This document shows, piece after piece, positions 23,823 to 30,880 of a stretch of 64,000 bases of DNA. Source of the stretch: JBCCGI01 sp039029355 (GTDB lineage: Bacteria > Planctomycetota > UBA1135 > GCA-002686595); contig JBCCGI010000014.1 of the NCBI GenBank assembly GCA_039029355.1, positions 71,882-135,881 on the forward strand, in the 5' to 3' direction. Made by a program: the position numbers and the translations under genes. The number at the start of each line of letters is the position of its first letter. Within the stretch, counting starts at the first letter, position 1. The notes under the pieces are model-generated. The model had not been told where the DNA came from. It was given only the letters and a program-made list of their open reading frames with translations, and made no database searches.

Positions 23823-25658
23823 ATGAAGAAGAGCTGGATTCGATACGCATCGTGGGCGGTGGTGCTGGGAGCCTGCGGATGGGGAGTGCTGCAGGCCGCG
23901 GCGGCGACGGGCGGGCCCGCGAGCGTCGCCTTGACGCTCGTTCGACCCGACGGCGGTCCCGCCGCGGGGCTCGAGGTCGCGCTCGGCGACGCCGTGGCGC
24001 GCACCGACCGGGACGGCCGCGCTCGGCTCGAGGCCCCCTCGGGTGAGGCGCTCGTGCTTCGGGTCGACGCCCGGGGTTGGGCGGGCGAGGAGCGGCCGAT
24101 CGCTCCCCTTCTAAAGGGAGAGCGGCGCGGCCTCGGCGAGCTCGTGCTGCGGCCGGCGGTCGCGCTGCGCGGCCGGGTCGACGACGAGCAGGGCCGCCCC
24201 GTCGCGAACGCCCGCGTCATCGCCACGCCGCACCGGACTCCGCTGGATCGGTTCGCGCCGGGCGGCGCGCTCACGCGGCCCCAGCGCGTCGAGCGCCTCG
24301 CGCGCACGGCGGACGACGGCACGTTTCGGATCGACGGGCTCGACCTCGACCTGCACTCCGTAGCGCTCGAGCATCCGAGCCTGGAGCGACGCGTGCTGGC
24401 CGAGCCGTGCGCGGACCCGTGGCGCGGTGAACCGATCGAGCTCGTGCTCGCGCACGGGAAGTCGGTGGACTCGACGGCGCCGCCTGAAGCGTCGCCGCCG
24501 CCGGCACCTCGACCGCGGCAAGACACCGGGGCGATCGGCCTGCGCGTCGTCGACCTCGAGGGGAGCCCGGTTCCGTTTGGACACGTCCGGCTGGTGCACC
24601 GCGACGGCGCTCCGGTCGAGCGCGAAGGCGGCGCCGTCGACGCGTGGGGGTACGCCGCGTGGCCCGCTCTGCCCGCGGGCGCCTACTTCGCGACCTACGT
24701 CGCGGACCACGGCCTGCCGGAGGCGCTCGGTCCGAGGAGCGCTCCACGCCCGCACCGGATCAAGCTGTCGGTTCGCGCCGGGCGCGACACCTTCGAAGAG
24801 CTCGTGCTCCTCGACGCACCGGTCGTGCGGGTCCGCGTGCTCCGCGAGGGCGAGCCGGTCCCCGGCGTCGCCGTCGGCGCGGCGCCCGTCGGGCTCGAGG
24901 GGGAGCTCTTGTGGCGCCTGCTCGACCCAAGCGGTCAGGCTCGCACCGACGGTCGCGGCGAGGCGGTCCTCGCGCTGCGCTACGGTGGGCCCGCGACCGT
25001 CTTCGCGCGCTCGCGGCAAGACGCGGCGGCGGCGACCACCACCGTCCGCGTCGGACCGGGCGTGCACGCGGTGGAGGTCACGCTGGGGGCCGCCGAGGTC
25101 GCGGGGATCGTGGCCAGCCCGGGCGGTGAGCCGCTCGCAGGGAGCGTTGCGCGCCTGCTGCCCGAGCGGCGTCCGCCCGCCGTCGTCAGCGGACGACGCG
25201 AGGACGGCTCGCTGCGCGAGCTCGAGCTCGGCGAAGTGGCGGTGCGCTGCGACGGTCGCGGTCGCTTCCGCTTCCGCGAGGTCCCCGCGGGGCGCTACCG
25301 GATCGAGCTCCACCGCGACGGGCACTTCCCGCACCGCTCGGTGTGCGAGGTCCGCGCGGGCGCCGCCGCGATCGACCTGGGCGTCCTCGGCCTGACGCCG
25401 CGCTGCGTCGTCGACGGGAGTGTGCTCCTGAACGCCTGCGGCCGCCGGCATGTCGTGGTCGAGCTCCGCGATGCCGCCGGCGAAACCGTTCACGTGGGCG
25501 CGATCGGTGGGGACGGTTCGTTCCGCCTCGATGACGTGGCGCCCGGAACCTTCACGCTGCGGGTGCCGTGCCCCAGCGATACCCACGTCGACGGCCCATT
25601 CACGGTCTCGGCGGCAACCCCGAATACGCGTCGAGTCGAGATCGGCGCGGCGCGTTGA
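23823..25658 (+). CDS. Secreted protein with repeated carboxypeptidase-regulatory-like domains
   Basis: 611 residues. A Sec-type signal peptide (MKKSWIRYASWAVVLGACGW, then cleavage near AAAA) is followed by at least four to five beta-sandwich modules with the family pattern of a hydrophobic strand, 'xDxxGxPVxxA', then 'DGxFxxxxLxxG' (ALRGRVDDEQGRPVANARVI; TADDGTFRIDGLDL; VAGIVASPGGEPLAGSVARL; FREVPAGRYRIELHRDGHF; GDGSFRLDDVAPGTFTLRV). These domains are structural or binding modules, not enzymes. The ATG at 23823 has GGGAGG upstream. It is divergent from the sigma fusion, whose outer half has the same fold, and is first in a run with a tiny cysteine-containing protein and a chimeric lipoprotein. 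Confidence 0.85.
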   Translation: MKKSWIRYASWAVVLGACGWGVLQAAAATGGPASVALTLVRPDGGPAAGLEVALGDAVARTDRDGRARLEAPSGEALVLRVDARGWAGEERPIAPLLKGERRGLGELVLRPAVALRGRVDDEQGRPVANARVIATPHRTPLDRFAPGGALTRPQRVERLARTADDGTFRIDGLDLDLHSVALEHPSLERRVLAEPCADPWRGEPIELVLAHGKSVDSTAPPEASPPPAPRPRQDTGAIGLRVVDLEGSPVPFGHVRLVHRDGAPVEREGGAVDAWGYAAWPALPAGAYFATYVADHGLPEALGPRSAPRPHRIKLSVRAGRDTFEELVLLDAPVVRVRVLREGEPVPGVAVGAAPVGLEGELLWRLLDPSGQARTDGRGEAVLALRYGGPATVFARSRQDAAAATTTVRVGPGVHAVEVTLGAAEVAGIVASPGGEPLAGSVARLLPERRPPAVVSGRREDGSLRELELGEVAVRCDGRGRFRFREVPAGRYRIELHRDGHFPHRSVCEVRAGAAAIDLGVLGLTPRCVVDGSVLLNACGRRHVVVELRDAAGETVHVGAIGGDGSFRLDDVAPGTFTLRVPCPSDTHVDGPFTVSAATPNTRRVEIGAAR

Positions 25659-25697
25659 TGTCTCTCTATCTAAACCTAAGCAAAGAAAGTCAGAACC

Positions 25698-25964
25698 ATG
25701 AAGTCTCTTTTCGCACTGACCACTCCCGGCTTCGCCGCGTTCGTTCTCAGCGCCCTGCTCTCCGCCGGCGAGGCTCCGGCCGACGCGGCGCACGAAGCCT
25801 CGGAGGGCTCCTACTTCGCCTCGGGTCCGGCGTCGGTGGTGAGCGGCTACGAGTGCCGCTTCAACGCCTGCATCGTCCCGTCGGTGATGAACTGCGCCGT
25901 CGTCAACCTGGGCAACGGTCCGGAGTGCGTCGAGTGGGCGCCGGGCGAGCAGCCGCCCTTCTAG
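25698..25964 (+). CDS. Small secreted four-cysteine protein
   Basis: 88 residues. A signal peptide (MKSLFALTTPGFAAFVLSAL) leads to a mature part of about 60 residues with four cysteines (ECRFNACIVP, MNCAVVNLGNGPECVEW), enough for two disulfides. The acidic, Gly/Ser-containing tail ends in QPPF. I recognise no family. It sits 39 bases after the secreted modular protein and 5 bases before the lipoprotein start, so it is probably in the same operon. It could be a small structural or signalling ligand of the surface proteins around it. Confidence 0.65.
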   Translation: MKSLFALTTPGFAAFVLSALLSAGEAPADAAHEASEGSYFASGPASVVSGYECRFNACIVPSVMNCAVVNLGNGPECVEWAPGEQPPF

Positions 25965-25969
25965 GTCGC

Positions 25970-28096
25970 GTGTGGAGGCGGGGGGCGCGGCGGATTTTCG
26001 TCGCGCTCCTGGCCTTCTTCCTGTCCGCCTGCGCCGGCGAGCGCGAGCTCTCCTACGAGATCGACCTGACCGAGGCCGCCGCCGGCATCGCCACCGTGGA
26101 GCTGCGCCTGAGCGCGGTCGAAGACGGGTCGCTCGTGCTGCATTCGCGCGCGGCGCGCCAGCTCTTTCGGCTGGACTCGCCGGAGGCCTTCGCCGAGGAC
26201 GGCGCCGGGCGGCGCCGCGCGATCGCGGTCGACGAGCGGGCCGGCACGCTTTGCCTCGACGCGGCGGAGCTCGACGGAGCGGCGTGCGTCGTGCGCTACA
26301 CGCTGCGCACCGCGACCTACATCCCGCCCAACGGTGAGCCGGATCGACGCCACTTCGGCTTCGTCGGCGCCCGCGGCTGCGCGCTGCCGCTGCCGCTGCT
26401 GCTGATGGCCCCCGACGACGCGGAGTCCGCGCGCCTGTCGGTGCGGCTGCCGGCCGGCTGGAGCGGCGCCGTGCTGCCGCCGGAGCTCGTCTCGCTCGCG
26501 GGCGAGGGCGAGCTGTGGGCGCACGCGATCATCGCGGCGCCGGGGGAACCGACCGGCATGCAGCCGCACGGATCGATCTCGCTGCGGCGGTTGGCGACCG
26601 CTCCCGCCGAGCGGCTCGACGCGGCCACGGCGCTGATCACCGACCTCCGCGCCTTGCTCGGCCCGCCGCGCCTTCCCTTCGAGCTCCTCCTGACCGACCT
26701 CGCGGACGACGAGCGCAACGTCGATGTCGCCGGCCCCGCCGAGCGCGCGGTCGTCGACCTGCCGGGGCGCGACCTCCGCAGCCTGCGCCACCTCGTGCGC
26801 GCGCTCGTTCCACGCTGGTACGGCCGCGCGCCGGCGGAGGTGGAGCGCAGCGAGTCGGCCGAGGACTGGTTCCTGCTCGGGCTCACCGAGTACGTCGCGC
26901 GGGCCCTGGCTTCGAGGCACACCTTCGCCGATGGCGGCGGCCTGCGGGGCATCGAGAGTAGCTGGATGCTCGACGGCGGCGTCCGGCGGGTCGACCTGCT
27001 GGCGCCTCCCGGTGCCGGCTCCGACGCGCTCGGGGCGCGGAGGCTGGCCGGTGCCGCCTGGCTGCACGAGCTCGTCCACCGCATCGGCGACGGCGGGCTC
27101 GCCGCGCTGGTCGGAGGCTACGACGGGATCGGCCTGCCCGCGCCGGATCCGCATTCCGCCGCCGCGGGCGTCCTGGCGGCCTTCTTGGCCGAACGGCGCG
27201 CGGATCCCGGATCACCGCTTCACTTCGAGCCTCGCTGGCGTGCGATCGCAGACGAGATCGAGCCCGCGCCCGGGCTCTCCGCCGGGGTCGCCGGCCAGGT
27301 CGCCGTCGCGTTCTCGTCATTCACCCACGGCGCCGTCGACGACTGTGGCTGCGAGGTCGCTCCGGGCGGCGGCGCGCGGCGGCGGGCGTCCGAGCTGGGG
27401 CGTCTGAAGGACGACGACCCTCTGCTCCTCGCGCTTGACCTCGGGGCTTTCCTGCCGCGTGATGCCGAGGGGCCGGCCGCTGCGGAGGCCGTGGATCCAG
27501 AGCTGCTGCCGCTGCTCGTCGGTGCCGAGCTCGACGCGATGGTCGTCGGGCCGGACGAGGTCGCGTGGTCGCCGGAGGGGCTACGACCCCTCGCCGAGGC
27601 CGGCCTGCCGCTGACCGGCGCGGGCGCGGTCCTCGACGGCGAGCCCGCGCCGCTGCCGTATCGCATGCTCAGGTACGGCGACGTCAGCGTCGGTTTCCTC
27701 GGCTACTCGGAACGCGTGGAAGAGGGCTTCCGGCACGAGGCGGCCGAGCGCAGGCTCGCGCACGCGCGCTTCGCGAGCGACGTCGACGACATCGAGCCGC
27801 TGCTTCGCGAGCTTCGCGCGTCGGTCGACCTGCTCGTCGTCGGAGGTAGCTTCTCGCGACCGAGCCTGAAGCGGCTGTGCGAGCCGGAGCTCGGCGTCGA
27901 TCTGGTCCTCGTCGGACACGCCTCCGCCGCCGTGGACGACGCGACCCCGGCCGCGGCGCGCGTCGGCGACACCTGGCTCGCGGTCGACAACGCACAGGCG
28001 ATCGGGCTGAGCGTGTTGACCATCTTCCTCTCGGAAGACAAGGACATCTTGGGCATGGAGGTAAACGCCAAACGCCTCAGTGGCCCCGCCAGATAA
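25970..28096 (+). CDS. Chimeric lipoprotein: M61-like pseudopeptidase plus degenerate 5'-nucleotidase-like domain
   Basis: 708 residues from a GTG at 25970, the start that gives a lipoprotein signal (FVALLAFFLSAC, lipobox C21). Residues 28-400 resemble an M61/M1-type peptidase: an N-terminal beta domain (LSYEIDLTEAAAGIATVELR) and a helical region with RHLVRALVPRWYG at about 272-285, where active relatives have HExxH...WxG. The zinc-binding HExxH is missing. From about 450, SSFTHGAVDDCGCEVAPGGG, LALDLGAF, GPDEVAWSPEGL and VGFLGYSE trace a calcineurin/5'-nucleotidase fold with most metal ligands replaced. Both halves thus look catalytically dead. Alternative: an unknown fold with chance likeness. 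Open frame upstream overlaps the previous gene and is a shadow. Confidence 0.7.
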   Translation: MWRRGARRIFVALLAFFLSACAGERELSYEIDLTEAAAGIATVELRLSAVEDGSLVLHSRAARQLFRLDSPEAFAEDGAGRRRAIAVDERAGTLCLDAAELDGAACVVRYTLRTATYIPPNGEPDRRHFGFVGARGCALPLPLLLMAPDDAESARLSVRLPAGWSGAVLPPELVSLAGEGELWAHAIIAAPGEPTGMQPHGSISLRRLATAPAERLDAATALITDLRALLGPPRLPFELLLTDLADDERNVDVAGPAERAVVDLPGRDLRSLRHLVRALVPRWYGRAPAEVERSESAEDWFLLGLTEYVARALASRHTFADGGGLRGIESSWMLDGGVRRVDLLAPPGAGSDALGARRLAGAAWLHELVHRIGDGGLAALVGGYDGIGLPAPDPHSAAAGVLAAFLAERRADPGSPLHFEPRWRAIADEIEPAPGLSAGVAGQVAVAFSSFTHGAVDDCGCEVAPGGGARRRASELGRLKDDDPLLLALDLGAFLPRDAEGPAAAEAVDPELLPLLVGAELDAMVVGPDEVAWSPEGLRPLAEAGLPLTGAGAVLDGEPAPLPYRMLRYGDVSVGFLGYSERVEEGFRHEAAERRLAHARFASDVDDIEPLLRELRASVDLLVVGGSFSRPSLKRLCEPELGVDLVLVGHASAAVDDATPAAARVGDTWLAVDNAQAIGLSVLTIFLSEDKDILGMEVNAKRLSGPAR

Positions 28097-28149
28097 GCGC
28101 TATTAGTTGCACTAAGATTCGAGTTCTTGGAGACCCACCCAGCGCGACA

Positions 28150-28159
28150 GGTAACGGGC
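28150..28159 (+). promoter_or_regulatory. Shared intergenic 10-mer, copy 2
   Basis: GGTAACGGGC, identical to the copy at 36987-36996, lies in the 213-bp gap before the next sigma factor, 150 bases upstream of its ATG. The surrounding gap is less GC-rich than the coding regions, as expected of a promoter region. Confidence 0.3.
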
Positions 28160-28245
28160 CGTTTGGCTTCAATTCGCGCGTTTCAGATTGTCAGCAAAAA
28201 CCCTTGGACCCCTTCGTGCGCCGAACCAACTACAGGTGAGTGGTT

Positions 28246-28279
28246 GGGGAGAGACCTCCGGGGATCGCCCCCTCTCCCC
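28246..28279 (+). promoter_or_regulatory. Long leader hairpin before sigma factor
   Basis: GGGGAGAG (28246-28253) pairs with CTCTCCCC (28272-28279). Inside, after a 6-base bulge, GGGG (28260-28263) pairs with CCCC (28268-28271) over an ATCG loop. This gives 12 pairs ending 30 bases before the sigma factor ATG. No T-run follows, so a simple terminator is unlikely; an attenuating or stabilising leader fold is possible. Confidence 0.45.
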
Positions 28280-28309
28280 CACCGAAACAGGGCAGAAAAC
28301 AGGGGTCCT

Positions 28310-28999
28310 ATGCAGCACAACGGTATCGCGAGCTCATCGGCATTGCGGGGGACTGGCCAGCGACGTGGAGAGGAGAACGAGTGGGGGGCTTCCGCGAAGC
28401 CACCGCTCGCCGCCTGCTCGGACGCGGAGCTCGTGAGCCGGTTCCTCGACGGCCACGAGCAAGCCCTTGTGCACCTGCTGAACCGCTACGCGCCGTCGGT
28501 CGTCGCCGGGCTGCGGATTCCGCGCCGCTGGCAAGCGGCGCTCTCGGTCGAGGACGTGTTCCAGGAAGCGTGCATCGATGTCGCGCTCCACGCCGCGCGC
28601 TTCCGGCCCGAGCGCGGCGCCTTCCTGCCCTGGCTGACGAGCATCGCGCGCAACCGCCTGCGCGACGCGCTCGACCTGCTCGAGGCGTCGAAGCGTGGCG
28701 GTGGTCTGCGACGCCTGGACGACTCGCGCATCCTCCGCGGCGAGCTCGCGGGGGTGGTCAGCAGCCCGAGCGGGCGTGCCGCGAGGGGCGAGCGCGATGA
28801 CGTGCTGCGCGCCGCGATCACGGGCCTGCCCGAGGCGTACCGGGCCGTCGTCCAGCTCTACGACCTCGAGCAACGACCGATCGAGGAGGTCGCGCGCAGG
28901 CTCGGCCGCTCGACCGGGGCGGCGTTCATGCTCCGCTCGCGGGCCATCGAGGCGTTGCGCCTCTCGCTCGGCAGCGGCTCGCGCTACCTGAGCCGATAG
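28310..28999 (+). CDS. ECF-like sigma factor (kinase-linked)
   Basis: 229 residues from the ATG at 28310 (MQHNGIASSS). Region 2: ALVHLLNRYAPSVVAGLRIP, SVEDVFQEACIDVALHAARF, FLPWLTSIARNRLRDALDLL. Region 4: LPEAYRAVVQLYDLEQRPIE and EVARRLGRSTGAAFMLRSRA. It is followed after 14 bases by a Ser/Thr kinase gene. By analogy with planctomycete sigma/kinase modules the kinase may control it by phosphorylation. An in-frame extension further upstream crosses the leader hairpin and is unlikely to be coding. Confidence 0.88.
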   Translation: MQHNGIASSSALRGTGQRRGEENEWGASAKPPLAACSDAELVSRFLDGHEQALVHLLNRYAPSVVAGLRIPRRWQAALSVEDVFQEACIDVALHAARFRPERGAFLPWLTSIARNRLRDALDLLEASKRGGGLRRLDDSRILRGELAGVVSSPSGRAARGERDDVLRAAITGLPEAYRAVVQLYDLEQRPIEEVARRLGRSTGAAFMLRSRAIEALRLSLGSGSRYLSR

Positions 29000-29013
29000 C
29001 GTGGAGAGCCGCC

Positions 29014-30210
29014 ATGGGTCTCCTGAACGGACCCGAGCTGGGGGAGAGCCTCAGCCCGGCGATCCACGCAGCGATTTACTCGGCAAGGCAGCTGAGGGAG
29101 GCCGAGCCTCGACCGAAGCTCCCGGGCTACTGCTTGCAGGCGCCGCTCGGCGCCGGAGGCCAGGCCACGGTGTACGCCGCGGTGCGGCTCGCCACGCGGA
29201 GCCGCGTAGCGGTCAAGGTCATCCCGCTGGGAGTCGAGCCGAGCGCCGCGCGGCGCTTCAAGCGCGAGGTAGGCATCTTGGAGCGGCTGAACGATCCGTG
29301 TATCTGTCCGATCCTGGATGCGCAAGCCGAGGCCGATCGCGGCTTTGTCGTGATGCCGCTGATCGACGGCGAGCCGCTCTCCGACCGCTTGAAGTACGCC
29401 GCCCAGGTGACATTGAGGAGCGGTCGGCTGCAGGACGGCTGGGCCGTTCTTGCCGGCAAGCCGTGCTCCGAAGCGTGCCTCGAGGCCTCGGGAGGCGCGT
29501 GTGTGCTCGCGCGGCTACTGCTGATGGTCGAGCGGATCGCGATGGCGGTCCACGTGGCCCACGAGCAGGGCGTGGTCCACCGCGACCTGAAGCCGAGCAA
29601 CATCCTGATGCGCACCGACGGCACGCCGGTGGTGATCGACTTCGGTCTCGCCTCCGACGCCCTGGACGACCGCGTGACCACGACCGGCCGGCGGCTCGGG
29701 ACCCCCGCCTACATGGCGCCCGAGCAGCGGGAAGGCGCGCACTCGCGCGTCGACCAGCGGACGGACGTGTACGCGCTGGGGCTTCTCCTCTTCGAGCTGC
29801 TCACCTTTCGCCGTCTCGGCCGCGTGGCCGAGGTCTCGGAGGAGCACACCGCGGATCGCTCCACCGACTCCGCGCGGCCGCGGCTCCTGAACCCGGCGAT
29901 CCCGCGCGACCTCGAGGCGGTATGCCTACGCGCGCTCGAGGTCGAGCCAGGCGCCCGCTACCCGACCGCGGAAGAGCTGGCTGCGGAGCTACGGCGCGTG
30001 CGCCGACTTGAGCCGACGCTGGAGCGCCCGCTCGGCCATCCCGGCCGCCACCCGCGGCGCACGCCGCCGCGCGGCGGCGGCACAATCGAGCTCGTCTTCG
30101 TGATGGTGTACGTCCTCACAAAGTGGTGCGGGCGGCGTCCGGGCTTCCGGAGGCTCCGGCGCGCCGCCGAGGAGCACGCGCGGACGGCGTCGGGGTGGTT
30201 GGAACATTGA
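29014..30210 (+). CDS. Serine/threonine protein kinase
   Basis: 398 residues with a complete Hanks-type kinase domain: Gly loop PLGAGGQATVYAA (about 46), the VAVKVI lysine, catalytic loop HRDLKPSNIL, DFGLAS, activation segment TTGRRLGTPAYMAPEQ. A cysteine-containing insert of about 30 residues before the catalytic loop (GKPCSEACLEASGGACV) is unusual. The C-terminal tail is basic with one hydrophobic stretch (IELVFVMVYVLTKW) that may contact the membrane. No sensor domain is present. A ribosome site (GGAGAG) precedes the ATG. Downstream of, and probably co-transcribed with, the sigma factor. Confidence 0.93.
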   Translation: MGLLNGPELGESLSPAIHAAIYSARQLREAEPRPKLPGYCLQAPLGAGGQATVYAAVRLATRSRVAVKVIPLGVEPSAARRFKREVGILERLNDPCICPILDAQAEADRGFVVMPLIDGEPLSDRLKYAAQVTLRSGRLQDGWAVLAGKPCSEACLEASGGACVLARLLLMVERIAMAVHVAHEQGVVHRDLKPSNILMRTDGTPVVIDFGLASDALDDRVTTTGRRLGTPAYMAPEQREGAHSRVDQRTDVYALGLLLFELLTFRRLGRVAEVSEEHTADRSTDSARPRLLNPAIPRDLEAVCLRALEVEPGARYPTAEELAAELRRVRRLEPTLERPLGHPGRHPRRTPPRGGGTIELVFVMVYVLTKWCGRRPGFRRLRRAAEEHARTASGWLEH

Positions 30211-30247
30211 GCTACGCGCGAAGTCGGCTCCTTCGTACCGTGGCGCG

Positions 30248-30880
30248 ATGCGTCGCCTCCATCTTTCCACCGCGCTCCTCGCCTTCGTCCCGCTCCTCGG
30301 CTGCGGCGCCACCGGCGCGCCCGCCGCCGAGGCGCTGCTCGTCCCCGGCAGCCTCGACGGCTGGCACGCGGCTCCCGGCGGAAGCTGGGAGTGGCGTGAC
30401 GACGTTCTCGTGGGCACGAGCTCGGAGTCCGAGCGGCGCCACGGCCTGCTCATCTCCGACCGGACGTACTCCGACTTCGAGGCGCACCTCGAGTTCCGGG
30501 CGGTCAGGGGCTGCAGCGGCTTCTATTTCCGCGTCGAGGAGGTCGAGCAGGCCGTCGGCGTGCTCGGCTTTCAGGCCGAGGTCGAGCCCAACCTGGAGAC
30601 CGGCGGCCTGTACGAGACCGGCGGTCGGGCCTGGGTCGTGAAGCCCGATCCCGACGAGATGCGCGACGTGTACTTCCCTGGAGAGTGGACGACGATGACC
30701 GTGCGCGCCGTCGGCGGTGACGTCGACGTGCACGTGAACGGGCACCCCAGCGCGTCGCTGCGCGACGATCCGGGCCGGCGCGAGGGGCACCTCGCCCTGC
30801 AGCTCCACGGCGGCCAGGACCTGCACGTGGAGTTCCGCAGGCTAGAGGTGCGCGAGCTCGCGCCGGACTCCGTCCGCTAG
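30248..30880 (+). CDS. DUF1080 (3-keto-disaccharide hydrolase-like) lipoprotein
   Basis: 210 residues with lipobox LLGC (C19). The concanavalin-like DUF1080 fold shows in the order: LDGWHA, WEWRDDVLVGT, LLISDRTYSDFEAHLEFR, GFYFRVE, GGLYETGGRAWV, GEWTTMTVRAVGGDVDVHVNG, EGHLALQLHGG. The final LQLHGG motif is diagnostic. Relatives bind or hydrolyse glycans at the surface. It follows the kinase gene by 37 bases. Its stop overlaps the end of the convergent FG-GAP gene by 4 bases. Confidence 0.88.
   Translation: MRRLHLSTALLAFVPLLGCGATGAPAAEALLVPGSLDGWHAAPGGSWEWRDDVLVGTSSESERRHGLLISDRTYSDFEAHLEFRAVRGCSGFYFRVEEVEQAVGVLGFQAEVEPNLETGGLYETGGRAWVVKPDPDEMRDVYFPGEWTTMTVRAVGGDVDVHVNGHPSASLRDDPGRREGHLALQLHGGQDLHVEFRRLEVRELAPDSVR

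Noticed and set aside
28127..28309. In-frame upstream extension of the sigma factor
   Set aside because: It crosses the 12-pair leader hairpin and an AT-richer promoter-like stretch, and its composition differs from the gene. The ATG at 28310 fits the family length.
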